From positions 5,766,001 through 5,830,000 of the forward strand of contig OY970235.1 of assembly GCA_963714145.1 (NCBI GenBank): a stretch of DNA of 64,000 nucleotides, in the 5' to 3' direction. A model generated the notes under the pieces. That model was given only the letters and a program-made list of their open reading frames with translations, was not told where the DNA came from and did no database searches. Origin of the DNA: JBBWZH01 sp035544115 (lineage in GTDB: Bacteria > Actinomycetota > Actinomycetes > Mycobacteriales > CADCTP01). Of the stretch, positions 51,918 through 59,920 are shown one piece after another. Position 1 is the first letter of the stretch; each line of letters opens with the position of its first letter. Made by a program: the position numbers and the translations under genes.

Positions 51918-53065
51918 ACCAGCTCACCACCGGACAGGTAGGCCGCGGCGGCGACCGCGTCCGCCCGGACCGCGGCCGGGTCGGCGCCCAGCGCGGTGAC
52001 GTGGCCGAGCTTGCGACCGGGCCGCGGCGCCTTGCCGTACAGGTGCACCTTCAGCGCCGGCCAGCGGGCGGACAGGTGGTGCACCCGCTCGTCCAGCCCG
52101 GGACCGCCGGCCGGGCCGCCCAGCACGTTCGCCATCGCCACCGCCGGCGCGGTCAGCCCGGTGCTGCCCAGCGGGTAGTCCAGCACCGCGCGCAGGTGCT
52201 GCTCGAACTGCGAGGTCCGGCTGCCCTCGATGGTCCAGTGCCCGGAGTTGTGCGGCCGCATCGCCAGCTCGTTGATCAGCAGCCCGGTGTCGGTTTCGAA
52301 CAGCTCGACCGCGAGCACGCCGACCACGCCCAGCTCGGCCGCGATGGTCAGGGCCAGCTGCTCGGCCTCCACGGCCAGCTCCGGGGCGAGACCGGGGGCG
52401 GGGGCGAGCACCTCGACGCAGATGCCGTCCCGCTGCACGGTCTGCACCACCGGCCAGCTGGCGCCCTGGCCGAACGGCGACCGGGCCACCACCGCGGCCA
52501 GCTCCCGGCGCAGCGGCACCAACTGCTCGGCGATCAGCGGGGTGCCGGTGTCGAGCAACCCGGCGGCCTGCTCCGGGGTCGCCACCGGCCAGACCCCGCG
52601 CCCGTCGTAACCGCCGCGGACCGCCTTGGCCATCACCGGCCAGCCCACCTTCTCGGCGAACGTGACCAGGTCGTCCAGGCCGCGCACGGCGGTCCAGGCC
52701 GGGACGGGCAGCCCCAGCGCGCCGAGCCGCTCCCGCATCTGCTGCTTGTCCTGCGCGTAGCGCAGCGCGTCCGGGCCGGGGTGGACGGCGTGCCCGGCCG
52801 CCGCCAGCGCCCGCAGGTGCTCGCCGGGCACGTGCTCGTGGTCGAAGGTGACCACGTCGCAACCGGCCGCGAAACCGGCCAGATCCGGGTAGCTGGTGTG
52901 GTCGCCGAGCACCACGTCGGCGGCGACCAGCGCGGCCGACTCGTCCGGGGCGGCGGCCAGCACCCGCAGCGACTGCCCGAGCGAGATCGCCGCCTGGTGC
53001 GTCATCCGGGCCAGCTGGCCGGCGCCGACCATCCCGACGACGGGCAGGCCGGTGCGCTGGTGCAT
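51914..53065 (-). CDS. purK: N5-carboxyaminoimidazole ribonucleotide synthetase PurK
   Basis: ATP-grasp ligase that carboxylates AIR with bicarbonate. Features: GMVGAGQLARMTHQAA, VVTFDHEHVPGEHL, DKQQMRERLGALGLPVP, MAKAVRGGYDGRGVWPV (ATP-grasp loop) and INELAMRPHNSGHWT. Length 383 is normal. It lies upstream of purE on the minus strand, giving the purK-purE order found in mycobacteria, with the 52-codon ORF between. Confidence 0.96.
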   Translation of the reverse strand: MHQRTGLPVVGMVGAGQLARMTHQAAISLGQSLRVLAAAPDESAALVAADVVLGDHTSYPDLAGFAAGCDVVTFDHEHVPGEHLRALAAAGHAVHPGPDALRYAQDKQQMRERLGALGLPVPAWTAVRGLDDLVTFAEKVGWPVMAKAVRGGYDGRGVWPVATPEQAAGLLDTGTPLIAEQLVPLRRELAAVVARSPFGQGASWPVVQTVQRDGICVEVLAPAPGLAPELAVEAEQLALTIAAELGVVGVLAVELFETDTGLLINELAMRPHNSGHWTIEGSRTSQFEQHLRAVLDYPLGSTGLTAPAVAMANVLGGPAGGPGLDERVHHLSARWPALKVHLYGKAPRPGRKLGHVTALGADPAAVRADAVAAAAYLSGGELV

Positions 53066-53158
53066 GCGCGCAGGCTATCGCCGGCCGGTCGTGGCCAGCC
53101 GCTTGGCCCGGCGCCCCCGCTTGGCTCGCCGGGCCGCCCCAGAGCGGCTGACCGCCGG

Positions 53159-53959
53159 TCACCGGGCCAGGTCGGCCACCAGTCGCTGAGCCGCCGGCAG
53201 CGTGCCCGGCAGCCCTTCCACCCAGACCCGGGCCGGTCGCTGGGTGAACGAGTCCAGCTTCACCGCGAGCAGCCGGCGCAGGCTGGCCGATCGCGCGGCC
53301 AGCCCACCGTCCCGCCAGCCCAGCGCGACCGCCCGGCCCGGGGTCAGGCTGCACAGCGTCTCGCCGCCGGTGAACGTCGTCCGCATGCACTCGCCGAGCA
53401 GCATGGCCCGACCCAGCCCGGTCAGCGGACCGCCGCCGTAGACGGTGACCTCGGCGACGACCAGGGCGTGCGTGGCCGGCACCGGCAGCCCGGTCCGCGC
53501 CGCTTCGCGGTAGACCTCGCCGAGCCGGATGCGGAGGTATGCGGGGACGGCCAGCCCGGTCAACGAGTCCTCACAGTAGGTGCCGGCACTGAGATCGGTC
53601 ATGGCCTCGGCCCAGCCCAGCGCGAGCGCCCGGACCAGGTGCGCCGGCGCGGCGCAGAGCGGTACCGCGCCGTTCGGCTCGGTGCCGCCGGTGACCGCCA
53701 GGTACAGCGCGTTCAGGTCGGCCAGCGCCTCGTCCAGACCAATGGCGGCGGTCGCCCTGGCCCGGCCGAGCGCGGCGCATGGGGCGGCGGGGTCACGGCC
53801 GTCACACAGCGCCTCGGCAACCTCGTCCACGGCCGGCACCCACCAGTCGTCCGGGAAGTGCCAGCCGTCCTCAATGCTCGTGGTACGCCAGCGGTTGCAC
53901 AGTTCGCCGGCCGGTTCCCCCGTGTCGAACCTGCTCGTGTCATGGGGCATCGGACTCAC
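53159..53959 (-). CDS. degenerate GGDEF-like protein lacking the GGDEF motif
   Basis: 266 residues. The second half begins EDSLTGLAVPAYLRIRLGEVYREA, which matches the DPLTGLPNRxxLxxRL opening of diguanylate cyclase domains, and continues THALVVAEVTVYGG. Where the GGDEF loop should be it reads LTPGRAVALGWRD, so cyclase activity is not expected; it may bind nucleotide or act as a regulator. The N-terminal 120 residues are helical and specific. Start is the ATG at 53959, or one three codons later. It diverges from the sigma fusion at 54188 across a 228-bp gap. Confidence 0.65.
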   Translation of the reverse strand: MSPMPHDTSRFDTGEPAGELCNRWRTTSIEDGWHFPDDWWVPAVDEVAEALCDGRDPAAPCAALGRARATAAIGLDEALADLNALYLAVTGGTEPNGAVPLCAAPAHLVRALALGWAEAMTDLSAGTYCEDSLTGLAVPAYLRIRLGEVYREAARTGLPVPATHALVVAEVTVYGGGPLTGLGRAMLLGECMRTTFTGGETLCSLTPGRAVALGWRDGGLAARSASLRRLLAVKLDSFTQRPARVWVEGLPGTLPAAQRLVADLAR

Positions 53960-54054
53960 TCGCTGTGGAACGGTGCTAGGTGACCCGGGCGGATTGCCAG
54001 GGCTTCGGAGGGGAGACGCGGGCGCTGGCGCGGCATGACGCGGCGCAGCGAGTC

Positions 54055-54077
54055 ACCCGATATTGGCAACATCGGGT
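54055..54077. promoter_or_regulatory. inverted repeat in the sigma/GGDEF-like divergent region
   Basis: ACCCGAT (54055-54061) and ATCGGGT (54071-54077) form a perfect 7-bp inverted repeat with a 9-base spacer. It lies in the 228-bp divergent gap 53960-54187. A TACGCT at 54129-54134 is a weak plus-strand -10. Confidence 0.45.
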
Positions 54078-54187
54078 ACGCGCCCGGCATCACGGCGTAA
54101 GCTCCCGCCCACCGAGAACCGTTATCGCTACGCTGATGCTGTGGTCGATTACGGAAAGCGACGACAACGACCCTGGAGTCGCTGCGC

Positions 54188-56161
54188 ATGACCAGTCTGC
54201 CGCGCACCACCGAAGGTCCCAGCGACGCCGAGATGATCATTGCCGCCCGCGGCGGCGACCTGGACGCGTTCGGCGTCCTCTACGGCCGGCACCTGGGCGC
54301 CGCCCAGCGGTTGGCCCGGCAGCTGGCCTGGTCCCAGGCTGAGGCGGACGACCTGGTTTCCGAGGCATTCGCCAAGGTGCTCGACTCGCTGCGCAGCGGC
54401 GGCGGGCCGGAGGCGGCGTTCCGGGCGTACCTGCTGACGACGTTGCGCAATCTGCGGTACGACCGGCTGCGCCGGGACAAGAAGATCGAGTACAGCGGCG
54501 ACCTGACCGACCTGGACCCGGGCGTCCCGTTCGTCGACACCGCGGTGCAGGAGCTGGAGAGCCAGCTCGTCGCCAAGGCGTTCGCCAGCCTGCCCGAACG
54601 CTGGCGCACGGTGCTCTGGCACACCGAGGTGGAGGGCGAGTCGCCGGCGCAGGTCGCGCCGATCCTGGGGCTGACCCCGAACGGCGTCTCCGCGCTGGCC
54701 TACCGCGCCCGCGAGGGCCTGCGGCAGGCGTACCTGCGGGTGCACCTGGCCGAGTCGCCCGGGGAGGGCTGCCGCAGCACGGTCGAGCGGCTCGGCGCCT
54801 GGGCCCGGCACGGCCTGTCCCGCCGGGACCAGACCCAGGTGGACGCCCACCTCGCCGGCTGCACCCGGTGCCAGCAGCTCAGCGAGGAGGTCACCGACAT
54901 CAACCACGGCCTGCTCGGCGTGGTGGCCGCGGTGGTCGTCGGCGCGCCCTGGGCGGCGGCCTACCTCGGCACGTCGATGGCCGGGCCGGCCGCCGCCGGC
55001 GCCGCCGGTGGGGCCATCGCCGCCGCCGGCTACGCGGCCGTCGCCGCCGGGGCGACCGCCGGGACCGCCGGCGGGGCGGCTGCCCTCGGTGGGGCGGCCG
55101 GGGCCGCCGCCGGCGGCGCGGCGGTCACCGCGGGCGCCGGGCTGGCCACCGCTGGCGGGACGGCCGGCGGCGCTGCGGCCGGCGGGGCGGCACTGGCCGG
55201 CGGCGCCGGGATCGCCGGCGGTATCGCGGCCGGCGGGATCGCCGCCGGGGGGATCGCCGCCGGGGGGATCGCCGCCGGGGGGATCGCCGCCGGGGGGATC
55301 GCGGACCCGTCCGGGCTGGTCGCGGCGGCCGGTGCCGGCGGGGTGGCCGGTGCCACCGCGGCGGCCAAGTTCGGCCTGCTGGCCGCGGTCCTGCAGCTAC
55401 CCGGAATGGCCAAGCTCGGCGCCGGGATAGGAACTGCCGTGGTGGCCGGCGGCCTGGTCATCTCGCTCTCGCACCCGCCGGCCCAGGACCTCAAGGCGTT
55501 ACCGCCGGTCCAGATCGTGGCGCCGAGCCTGCTGCCCGCCCCGCCGCCGGTCAGCAAGCACGCCACGGCGCCGCCGTCGTCCCGCACCGGCCAGGGTCCG
55601 ACCGGCACGGCCGGCCCGCCGGCCGGGCCGGAGACCGCCCCACCGCCGGCGCACTCGCCGGCCCAGCCACCCGGCTCCACCGCGGCCACCGGCGGGTCGA
55701 GCCCACCGGCCGGCACCAGCACCCCGCCGCCGACCGATCCGGGCGCCCCGGAAACCCGGTTGGCCCCGACCACGCTCGCGGTCGGCGAGGCCAGCCCGAA
55801 CAAGGACCTGATCGCCGGCAAGCAGGCGCAGCTGGCCATCCTGGTCAGCAATATCAGCGAGAACCCGGTCACCGGCCTGTCCGCGCACGTCGACCTGCCG
55901 GTCGGCTTCCAGCTCCGCGGCGCGGACGTGGTCAGCGACGACCCGGCCAAGCCGAAGCGGAAGAAGTGGAAGTGCCGCGCGGTCGACGGCGGCGCCGAAT
56001 GCACCCTCGGCACGCTCCCGCCGGGCGACAGCACGCTGCAGTTGAAGGTGATGGTCGCTGCCGACGCCCCGGCGGAGGGCAAGCTCGGCGGCTCGATCGA
56101 CACGGTGGACGGGGGCAGCGCCGCGATCCCGTCCACCCAGCTGACCGTAAGCCAGAAGTGA
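54188..56161 (+). CDS. ECF-type sigma factor fused to zinc-finger, membrane and extracellular domains
   Basis: 657 residues. Sigma region 2 (about 20-95: LVSEAFAKVLDSLRSGGG, FRAYLLTTLRNLRYDRLRR) and region 4 (about 120-185: FASLPERWRTVLWHTEVEG, LGLTPNGVSALAYRAREGLRQAYL) are complete. A zf-HC2 motif H-x3-C-x2-C (HLAGCTRC, near 220) of anti-sigma type follows. A hydrophobic helix (LLGVVAAVVVGAPWAAAYLG), a Gly/Ala region of about 110 residues with five GGIAA units, a second helix, a Pro/Thr-rich linker and a C-terminal DUF11-like beta domain (about 540-657) complete it. A membrane-anchored sigma factor carrying its own inhibitor-like module. Confidence 0.87.
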   Translation: MTSLPRTTEGPSDAEMIIAARGGDLDAFGVLYGRHLGAAQRLARQLAWSQAEADDLVSEAFAKVLDSLRSGGGPEAAFRAYLLTTLRNLRYDRLRRDKKIEYSGDLTDLDPGVPFVDTAVQELESQLVAKAFASLPERWRTVLWHTEVEGESPAQVAPILGLTPNGVSALAYRAREGLRQAYLRVHLAESPGEGCRSTVERLGAWARHGLSRRDQTQVDAHLAGCTRCQQLSEEVTDINHGLLGVVAAVVVGAPWAAAYLGTSMAGPAAAGAAGGAIAAAGYAAVAAGATAGTAGGAAALGGAAGAAAGGAAVTAGAGLATAGGTAGGAAAGGAALAGGAGIAGGIAAGGIAAGGIAAGGIAAGGIAAGGIADPSGLVAAAGAGGVAGATAAAKFGLLAAVLQLPGMAKLGAGIGTAVVAGGLVISLSHPPAQDLKALPPVQIVAPSLLPAPPPVSKHATAPPSSRTGQGPTGTAGPPAGPETAPPPAHSPAQPPGSTAATGGSSPPAGTSTPPPTDPGAPETRLAPTTLAVGEASPNKDLIAGKQAQLAILVSNISENPVTGLSAHVDLPVGFQLRGADVVSDDPAKPKRKKWKCRAVDGGAECTLGTLPPGDSTLQLKVMVAADAPAEGKLGGSIDTVDGGSAAIPSTQLTVSQK

Positions 56162-56185
56162 GGTCAGCGGCCGGCGGGGCGGGGG

Positions 56186-57340
56186 TCAGGTCACGCCCAG
56201 TTCGCGGGCGATCAGCATCCGCTGCACCTCGGACGTGCCCTCGCCGATCTCCAGGATCTTGGCGTCCCGCCAGTGCCGGGCCACCGGGAACTCGTTCATG
56301 AACCCGTAGCCGCCGAACACCTGGGTGGCGTCCCGGGCGTTCACGACGGCGGCGTCCGAGGCGAACAGCTTGGCGATCGCGGCTTCCTTCTTGAACGGCC
56401 GGCCGGCCAGCATCCGGGCCGCCGCGTCGTAGTAGGCCAGCCGGGCCACGTGCGCGCGCATCTCCATGTCCGCGATCTTGAACTGGATCGCCTGGTACGC
56501 GCCGATGTTGCGGCCGAACGCGGTGCGCTCGGCGGCGTACCGCACCGACTCGTCCACACACGCCTGGGCCAGCCCGACCGAGAGCGCGGCGATCGCGATC
56601 CGGCCCTCGTCCAGAATGGACAGGAAGTTGGCATAGCCGCGGCCCTGCTCGCCGAGCAGGTTCTCGGCCGGCACGCGGCAGTCGACGAAGGAGAGCTCGC
56701 GGGTGTCCGAGGCGTGCCAGCCGACCTTGGAGTACTTCTTCGAGGCGGCGAACCCGGGCCGGGGCACCGGCACCAGGATCGACGAGATCTCCTTCTTGCC
56801 GCCGCTCAGCTCGCCGGTGACCGCGGTCACGGTGACCAGCCGGGTGATATCGGTTCCCGAGTTTGTAATGAACGCCTTGGTGCCGTTGAGCACCCACTCG
56901 CCGTCCTCCAGCCGGGCGGTGGTGCGGGTGGCGCCCGCGTCCGAGCCGCCACCGGGCTCGGTCAGCCCGAACGCGCCGAGCGCCTCGCCGGCGCACAGGG
57001 CCGGCAGCCAGTGCTCCCGCTGCGCCTCGGTGCCGAACCGGTAGACCGGCATCGCGCCGAGCGAGACCGCGGCCTCCAGCGTGATCGCGACCGAGGAGTC
57101 GGCCCGGGCCAGCTCCTCGATGGCCAGGCAGAGCGCGAAGTAGTCGCCGCCCATGCCGCCGTACTGCTCCGGGAAGGGCAGCCCGAACAGGCCCATCTCC
57201 CCCATCTGCTTGACCACGTCGTACGGGAATTCGCCGCGCTCGTCGTAGTCGAACGCCTTTGGCGCCACCACGGTGCGGGCGAAGTCCGCCACCGTGGCGC
57301 GCAGTGCCTCCTGCTCCTCGTTGAGCCGGTAGTCAGGCAT
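56186..57340 (-). CDS. acyl-CoA dehydrogenase
   Basis: 384 residues from ATG 57340. Features: AFGLTEPGGGSDAGATRTTA, TKAFITNSGTDITRLVTV, GWHASDTRELSFVDCRVPA and the closing KILEIGEGTSEVQRMLIARELG (catalytic Glu). It oxidises an acyl-CoA with FAD, passing electrons to ETF. GAGGGAC lies before ATG 57340, preferred to GTG five codons earlier. It resembles the enzyme at 45313-46467, with different substrate-loop residues. Convergent with the sigma fusion, 24 bases apart. Confidence 0.93.
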   Translation of the reverse strand: MPDYRLNEEQEALRATVADFARTVVAPKAFDYDERGEFPYDVVKQMGEMGLFGLPFPEQYGGMGGDYFALCLAIEELARADSSVAITLEAAVSLGAMPVYRFGTEAQREHWLPALCAGEALGAFGLTEPGGGSDAGATRTTARLEDGEWVLNGTKAFITNSGTDITRLVTVTAVTGELSGGKKEISSILVPVPRPGFAASKKYSKVGWHASDTRELSFVDCRVPAENLLGEQGRGYANFLSILDEGRIAIAALSVGLAQACVDESVRYAAERTAFGRNIGAYQAIQFKIADMEMRAHVARLAYYDAAARMLAGRPFKKEAAIAKLFASDAAVVNARDATQVFGGYGFMNEFPVARHWRDAKILEIGEGTSEVQRMLIARELGVT

Positions 57341-57447
57341 GTGACCGTCCCTCACTGGGTGCCGACGGTTGGTGTCCGGGCAGTTACCCCGATGGTGTCA
57401 TGCGCGGGCCCGCGCGGGCGGCGGTCAGGGCACCTGAAAACGGGCCG

Positions 57448-57453
57448 TACACT
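57448..57453 (+). promoter_or_regulatory. -10 box for a leaderless gtrA transcript
   Basis: TACACT ends seven bases before the GTG at 57461, the spacing of a leaderless mRNA. No ribosome site precedes the GTG, which supports this start. Confidence 0.45.
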
Positions 57454-57460
57454 CCACCCG

Positions 57461-57943
57461 GTGAGCTTCGTCCGTTCGCTGCTGGACCGGGTCGAGACCC
57501 CGTGGCGGGTGCTGGTCAAGGAACTGTCGGCCTTCGGTGTGGTCGGCGTGATCAACCTGTTCGTCGATATCGGGTTGTTCAACGCGCTGCACTTCGGCGT
57601 CGGCATCGGCCCGCTGACGTCCAAGGTGATTTCCACCACTGTCGCGACCACCAGCGCGTACTTCCTCAACCGGCACTGGTCGTTCTCGCACCGCGCCCGC
57701 ACCGGGCTGGCCCGTGAGTACGTGCTGTTCTTCGTGCTCAACGGCATCGCGCTGGTGATGGGCCTGCTGGTGCTCGGCCTGACCAGATACGGCTTCGGCC
57801 TGACCGGCAAGCTGTCGCTGAACGTGGCGAACCTGATCGGCATCGGCCTCGGCACGATCTTCCGGTTCTGGTCCTACAAGAGGTGGGTCTTTCCGCCCCA
57901 CGAGGCCGACGCCGAGTCCACAGCCGAGCGCGCCGCCGCCTGA
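57461..57943 (+). CDS. GtrA family membrane protein
   Basis: 160 residues with four membrane helices (ELSAFGVVGVINLFVDIGLF; PLTSKVISTTVATTSAYF; EYVLFFVLNGIALVMGLL; LSLNVANLIGIGLGTIFRFW), and FLNRHWSF and YKRWVF at the typical helix ends. GtrA-type proteins are thought to flip or help transfer polyprenyl-phosphate sugars, matching the wall-glycan context. Orthologue of Rv3277, beside purK in Mycobacterium. Its stop touches the stop of the kinase gene on the other strand with no base between (TGATCA). Confidence 0.88.
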   Translation: MSFVRSLLDRVETPWRVLVKELSAFGVVGVINLFVDIGLFNALHFGVGIGPLTSKVISTTVATTSAYFLNRHWSFSHRARTGLAREYVLFFVLNGIALVMGLLVLGLTRYGFGLTGKLSLNVANLIGIGLGTIFRFWSYKRWVFPPHEADAESTAERAAA

Positions 57944-59173
57944 TCAGGCCTCGTCGCGGGCCAGCGGCAGGTAGGCGGCGAAGATGGGCGGCCGGGGCTG
58001 GCGCAGCTCCAGCCGGCCGCCGTCGGTCTCCACCAGCACCCGGGCCAGGGCCAGCCCGATGCCGGTGCCGCCGGCGCCGGAGACGCCGCGCTCGAACAGC
58101 CGGGGCACCAGCTCCGCCGGCACCCCGATCCCCTCGTCGGTGACCTCGACCAGCGCGTGCTGGGCCGACCGCCGGACCCGGACCGTGACCGCACCGCCAC
58201 CGTGCTCCAGCGCGTTGTCCACCAGCACGCCGACCGCCTGGTGCAGCCGGCCGGGGCTGGCCATCGCGACCAGCCCGGGGGCCGCGTCCACCACCACGTT
58301 GCGGCCGAGCCGCCGGATCGCCGGCTCCCGCTCGTTCAGCACGGTGGTGACCTCGTGCGCCACGTCGATCTCGGAGGCGCCCTCGGCGCGGGCCCGGCGG
58401 GCCTGCGCGAGCAACTCGTCGACCACCCCGGACAGCCGCTCGGTCTGCTCCAGCGCGCTCTCCGCCTCCTTGCGGATGTCCGCGTCGGCGGTGCGGGCGA
58501 TCTCCTCCAGCCGCATCCGCAGCGCGGTCAGCCGGGACCGCAGCTGATGGCTGATGTCGCTGGCCAGGTCGCGTTCGCGGCGCAGCAGGTCGGCGATGGC
58601 CCGGCCGCTGGTATCGAGGACGTCGGAGACCCGGTCCAGCTCGGGCACGCCGTGCCGGACCGAGGACGGCCGGAAGTCGCCGGCGCCGAGCCGCGCCGCG
58701 CGGTCCGCAACCGCTTGCAGCGGCACCACGAGCTGCCGCGCGGAGAACACCGCGACCACCGCGGCCACCGTCATCGACGCGAAGATGCCCAGCCCGATCG
58801 CGATGGTGGCGCGTACCTTCCGGGACGTCACCGCATCGGCCGGCAGCGCCACACTCACCTTGCCGCCGTCCCGGATCGGCGCGCTCGCCTCGACCCCGCG
58901 GCTCAGCTGCGCGCCGGCGATCAGCACCCGGCCGTCCGGCAGATCGACCCGGACCCACTGCCCCGGCACCAGCCGGGCCAGCCGGTTCGCGTCCAGGTCG
59001 TCGGTGTCCAGCCGGTCTTCGACGTACGCGGCGACCGTCTGCACCTCACGCAGCAGGTCGTTGCGCGAGGCGTCGTCGATCAGCCGCAGCGTGACCATCA
59101 GCAGCGGCAACCCCAGCGCGAGCACGGCCACGGCGGCCACGCCCAACGTGGAGAGCAGTAGCCGCCGCCGCAT
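57944..59173 (-). CDS. sensor histidine kinase
   Basis: 409 residues. A helix at residues 5-30 and a second near 145-165 flank an extracytoplasmic domain, then HAMP. The phosphoacceptor box is DLASDISHQLRSRLTALRM (His near residue 205). The ATPase has LVDNALEHGGGAVTV (N box), TDEGIGVPAELVPRLFERG (G1/F) and GTGIGLALARVLVETDGG (G2). It should autophosphorylate and pass phosphate to the regulator encoded just upstream, three bases away. The signal is not known. Confidence 0.93.
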   Translation of the reverse strand: MRRRLLLSTLGVAAVAVLALGLPLLMVTLRLIDDASRNDLLREVQTVAAYVEDRLDTDDLDANRLARLVPGQWVRVDLPDGRVLIAGAQLSRGVEASAPIRDGGKVSVALPADAVTSRKVRATIAIGLGIFASMTVAAVVAVFSARQLVVPLQAVADRAARLGAGDFRPSSVRHGVPELDRVSDVLDTSGRAIADLLRRERDLASDISHQLRSRLTALRMRLEEIARTADADIRKEAESALEQTERLSGVVDELLAQARRARAEGASEIDVAHEVTTVLNEREPAIRRLGRNVVVDAAPGLVAMASPGRLHQAVGVLVDNALEHGGGAVTVRVRRSAQHALVEVTDEGIGVPAELVPRLFERGVSGAGGTGIGLALARVLVETDGGRLELRQPRPPIFAAYLPLARDEA

Positions 59174-59176
59174 GGC

Positions 59177-59851
59177 TCAATCCCGCTCGAAGCGGAACCC
59201 GACGCCGCGCACGGTGGTGATCAGCCGGGACTGCTGCGGCTCGTCGCCGAGTTTTCGGCGCAGCCAGGAGACGTGCATGTCCAGCGTCTTGGAGGCGCTG
59301 CCCTCGCTGTCGTCCCAGACGTCGCGCATGATCTGCTCGCGGGTCACGACGCTGCCGGCGTGCTCCAGCAGCACCCGCAGCAGCTCGAACTCCTTGTTGG
59401 ACAGCTGCAGCTCGACCTCGTCCTGCCAGACCCGGCGGGCCGAGATCTGCAGCCGGACCGCGTTCGCCTCCAGCACGTCCGCGCCGCGGCGGCGCAGCAG
59501 TGCCCGGACCCGGGCCAGCAGCTCGGCCAGCCGGAACGGTTTGGCCACGTAGTCGTCGGCGCCGGCGTCCAGCCCGACGACGAAGTCGACCTCGTCGGTG
59601 CGGGCGGTCAGCACCAGCACCGGCACGGTCGACTTCGCCGCACGCAGCTGCCGGCAGACCTCCAGCCCGTCCATCTCCGGCAGACCGAGATCGAGCAGGA
59701 CCAGAGCGACCGAACCGGACAACGCGGCGGTCAGCGCCGTCGGGCCGTCACGTCGGACGATGACCTCGTAGCCCTCGCGCTCTAGAGCGCGAGTCAACGG
59801 GTCCGAAATGGCCGAATCGTCCTCGGCCAGCAGCACGGTGGGCACGTTCAC
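59177..59851 (-). CDS. OmpR/PhoB-family response regulator
   Basis: 224 residues. The receiver has LLAEDDSAISDPL (acidic pair), ALVLLDLGLPEMDGLEV (phosphoacceptor Asp), TART and KPFRLAELLARVRALLRR. The winged-helix domain has LSNKEFELLRVLLEHAGSVVTREQIM and DVWDDSEGSASKTLDMHVSWLRRKLG, then GVGFRFERD. It is first in a two-gene operon with its kinase and binds DNA as a phosphorylated dimer; targets are not known. Confidence 0.95.
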   Translation of the reverse strand: MNVPTVLLAEDDSAISDPLTRALEREGYEVIVRRDGPTALTAALSGSVALVLLDLGLPEMDGLEVCRQLRAAKSTVPVLVLTARTDEVDFVVGLDAGADDYVAKPFRLAELLARVRALLRRRGADVLEANAVRLQISARRVWQDEVELQLSNKEFELLRVLLEHAGSVVTREQIMRDVWDDSEGSASKTLDMHVSWLRRKLGDEPQQSRLITTVRGVGFRFERD

Positions 59852-59920
59852 ACCTTAGGACTCGGAACTGCCCGGCGTGGTGGGTCGGGCGGACGGGGGG
59901 TTTGCCCGAACGGGCAGCGC

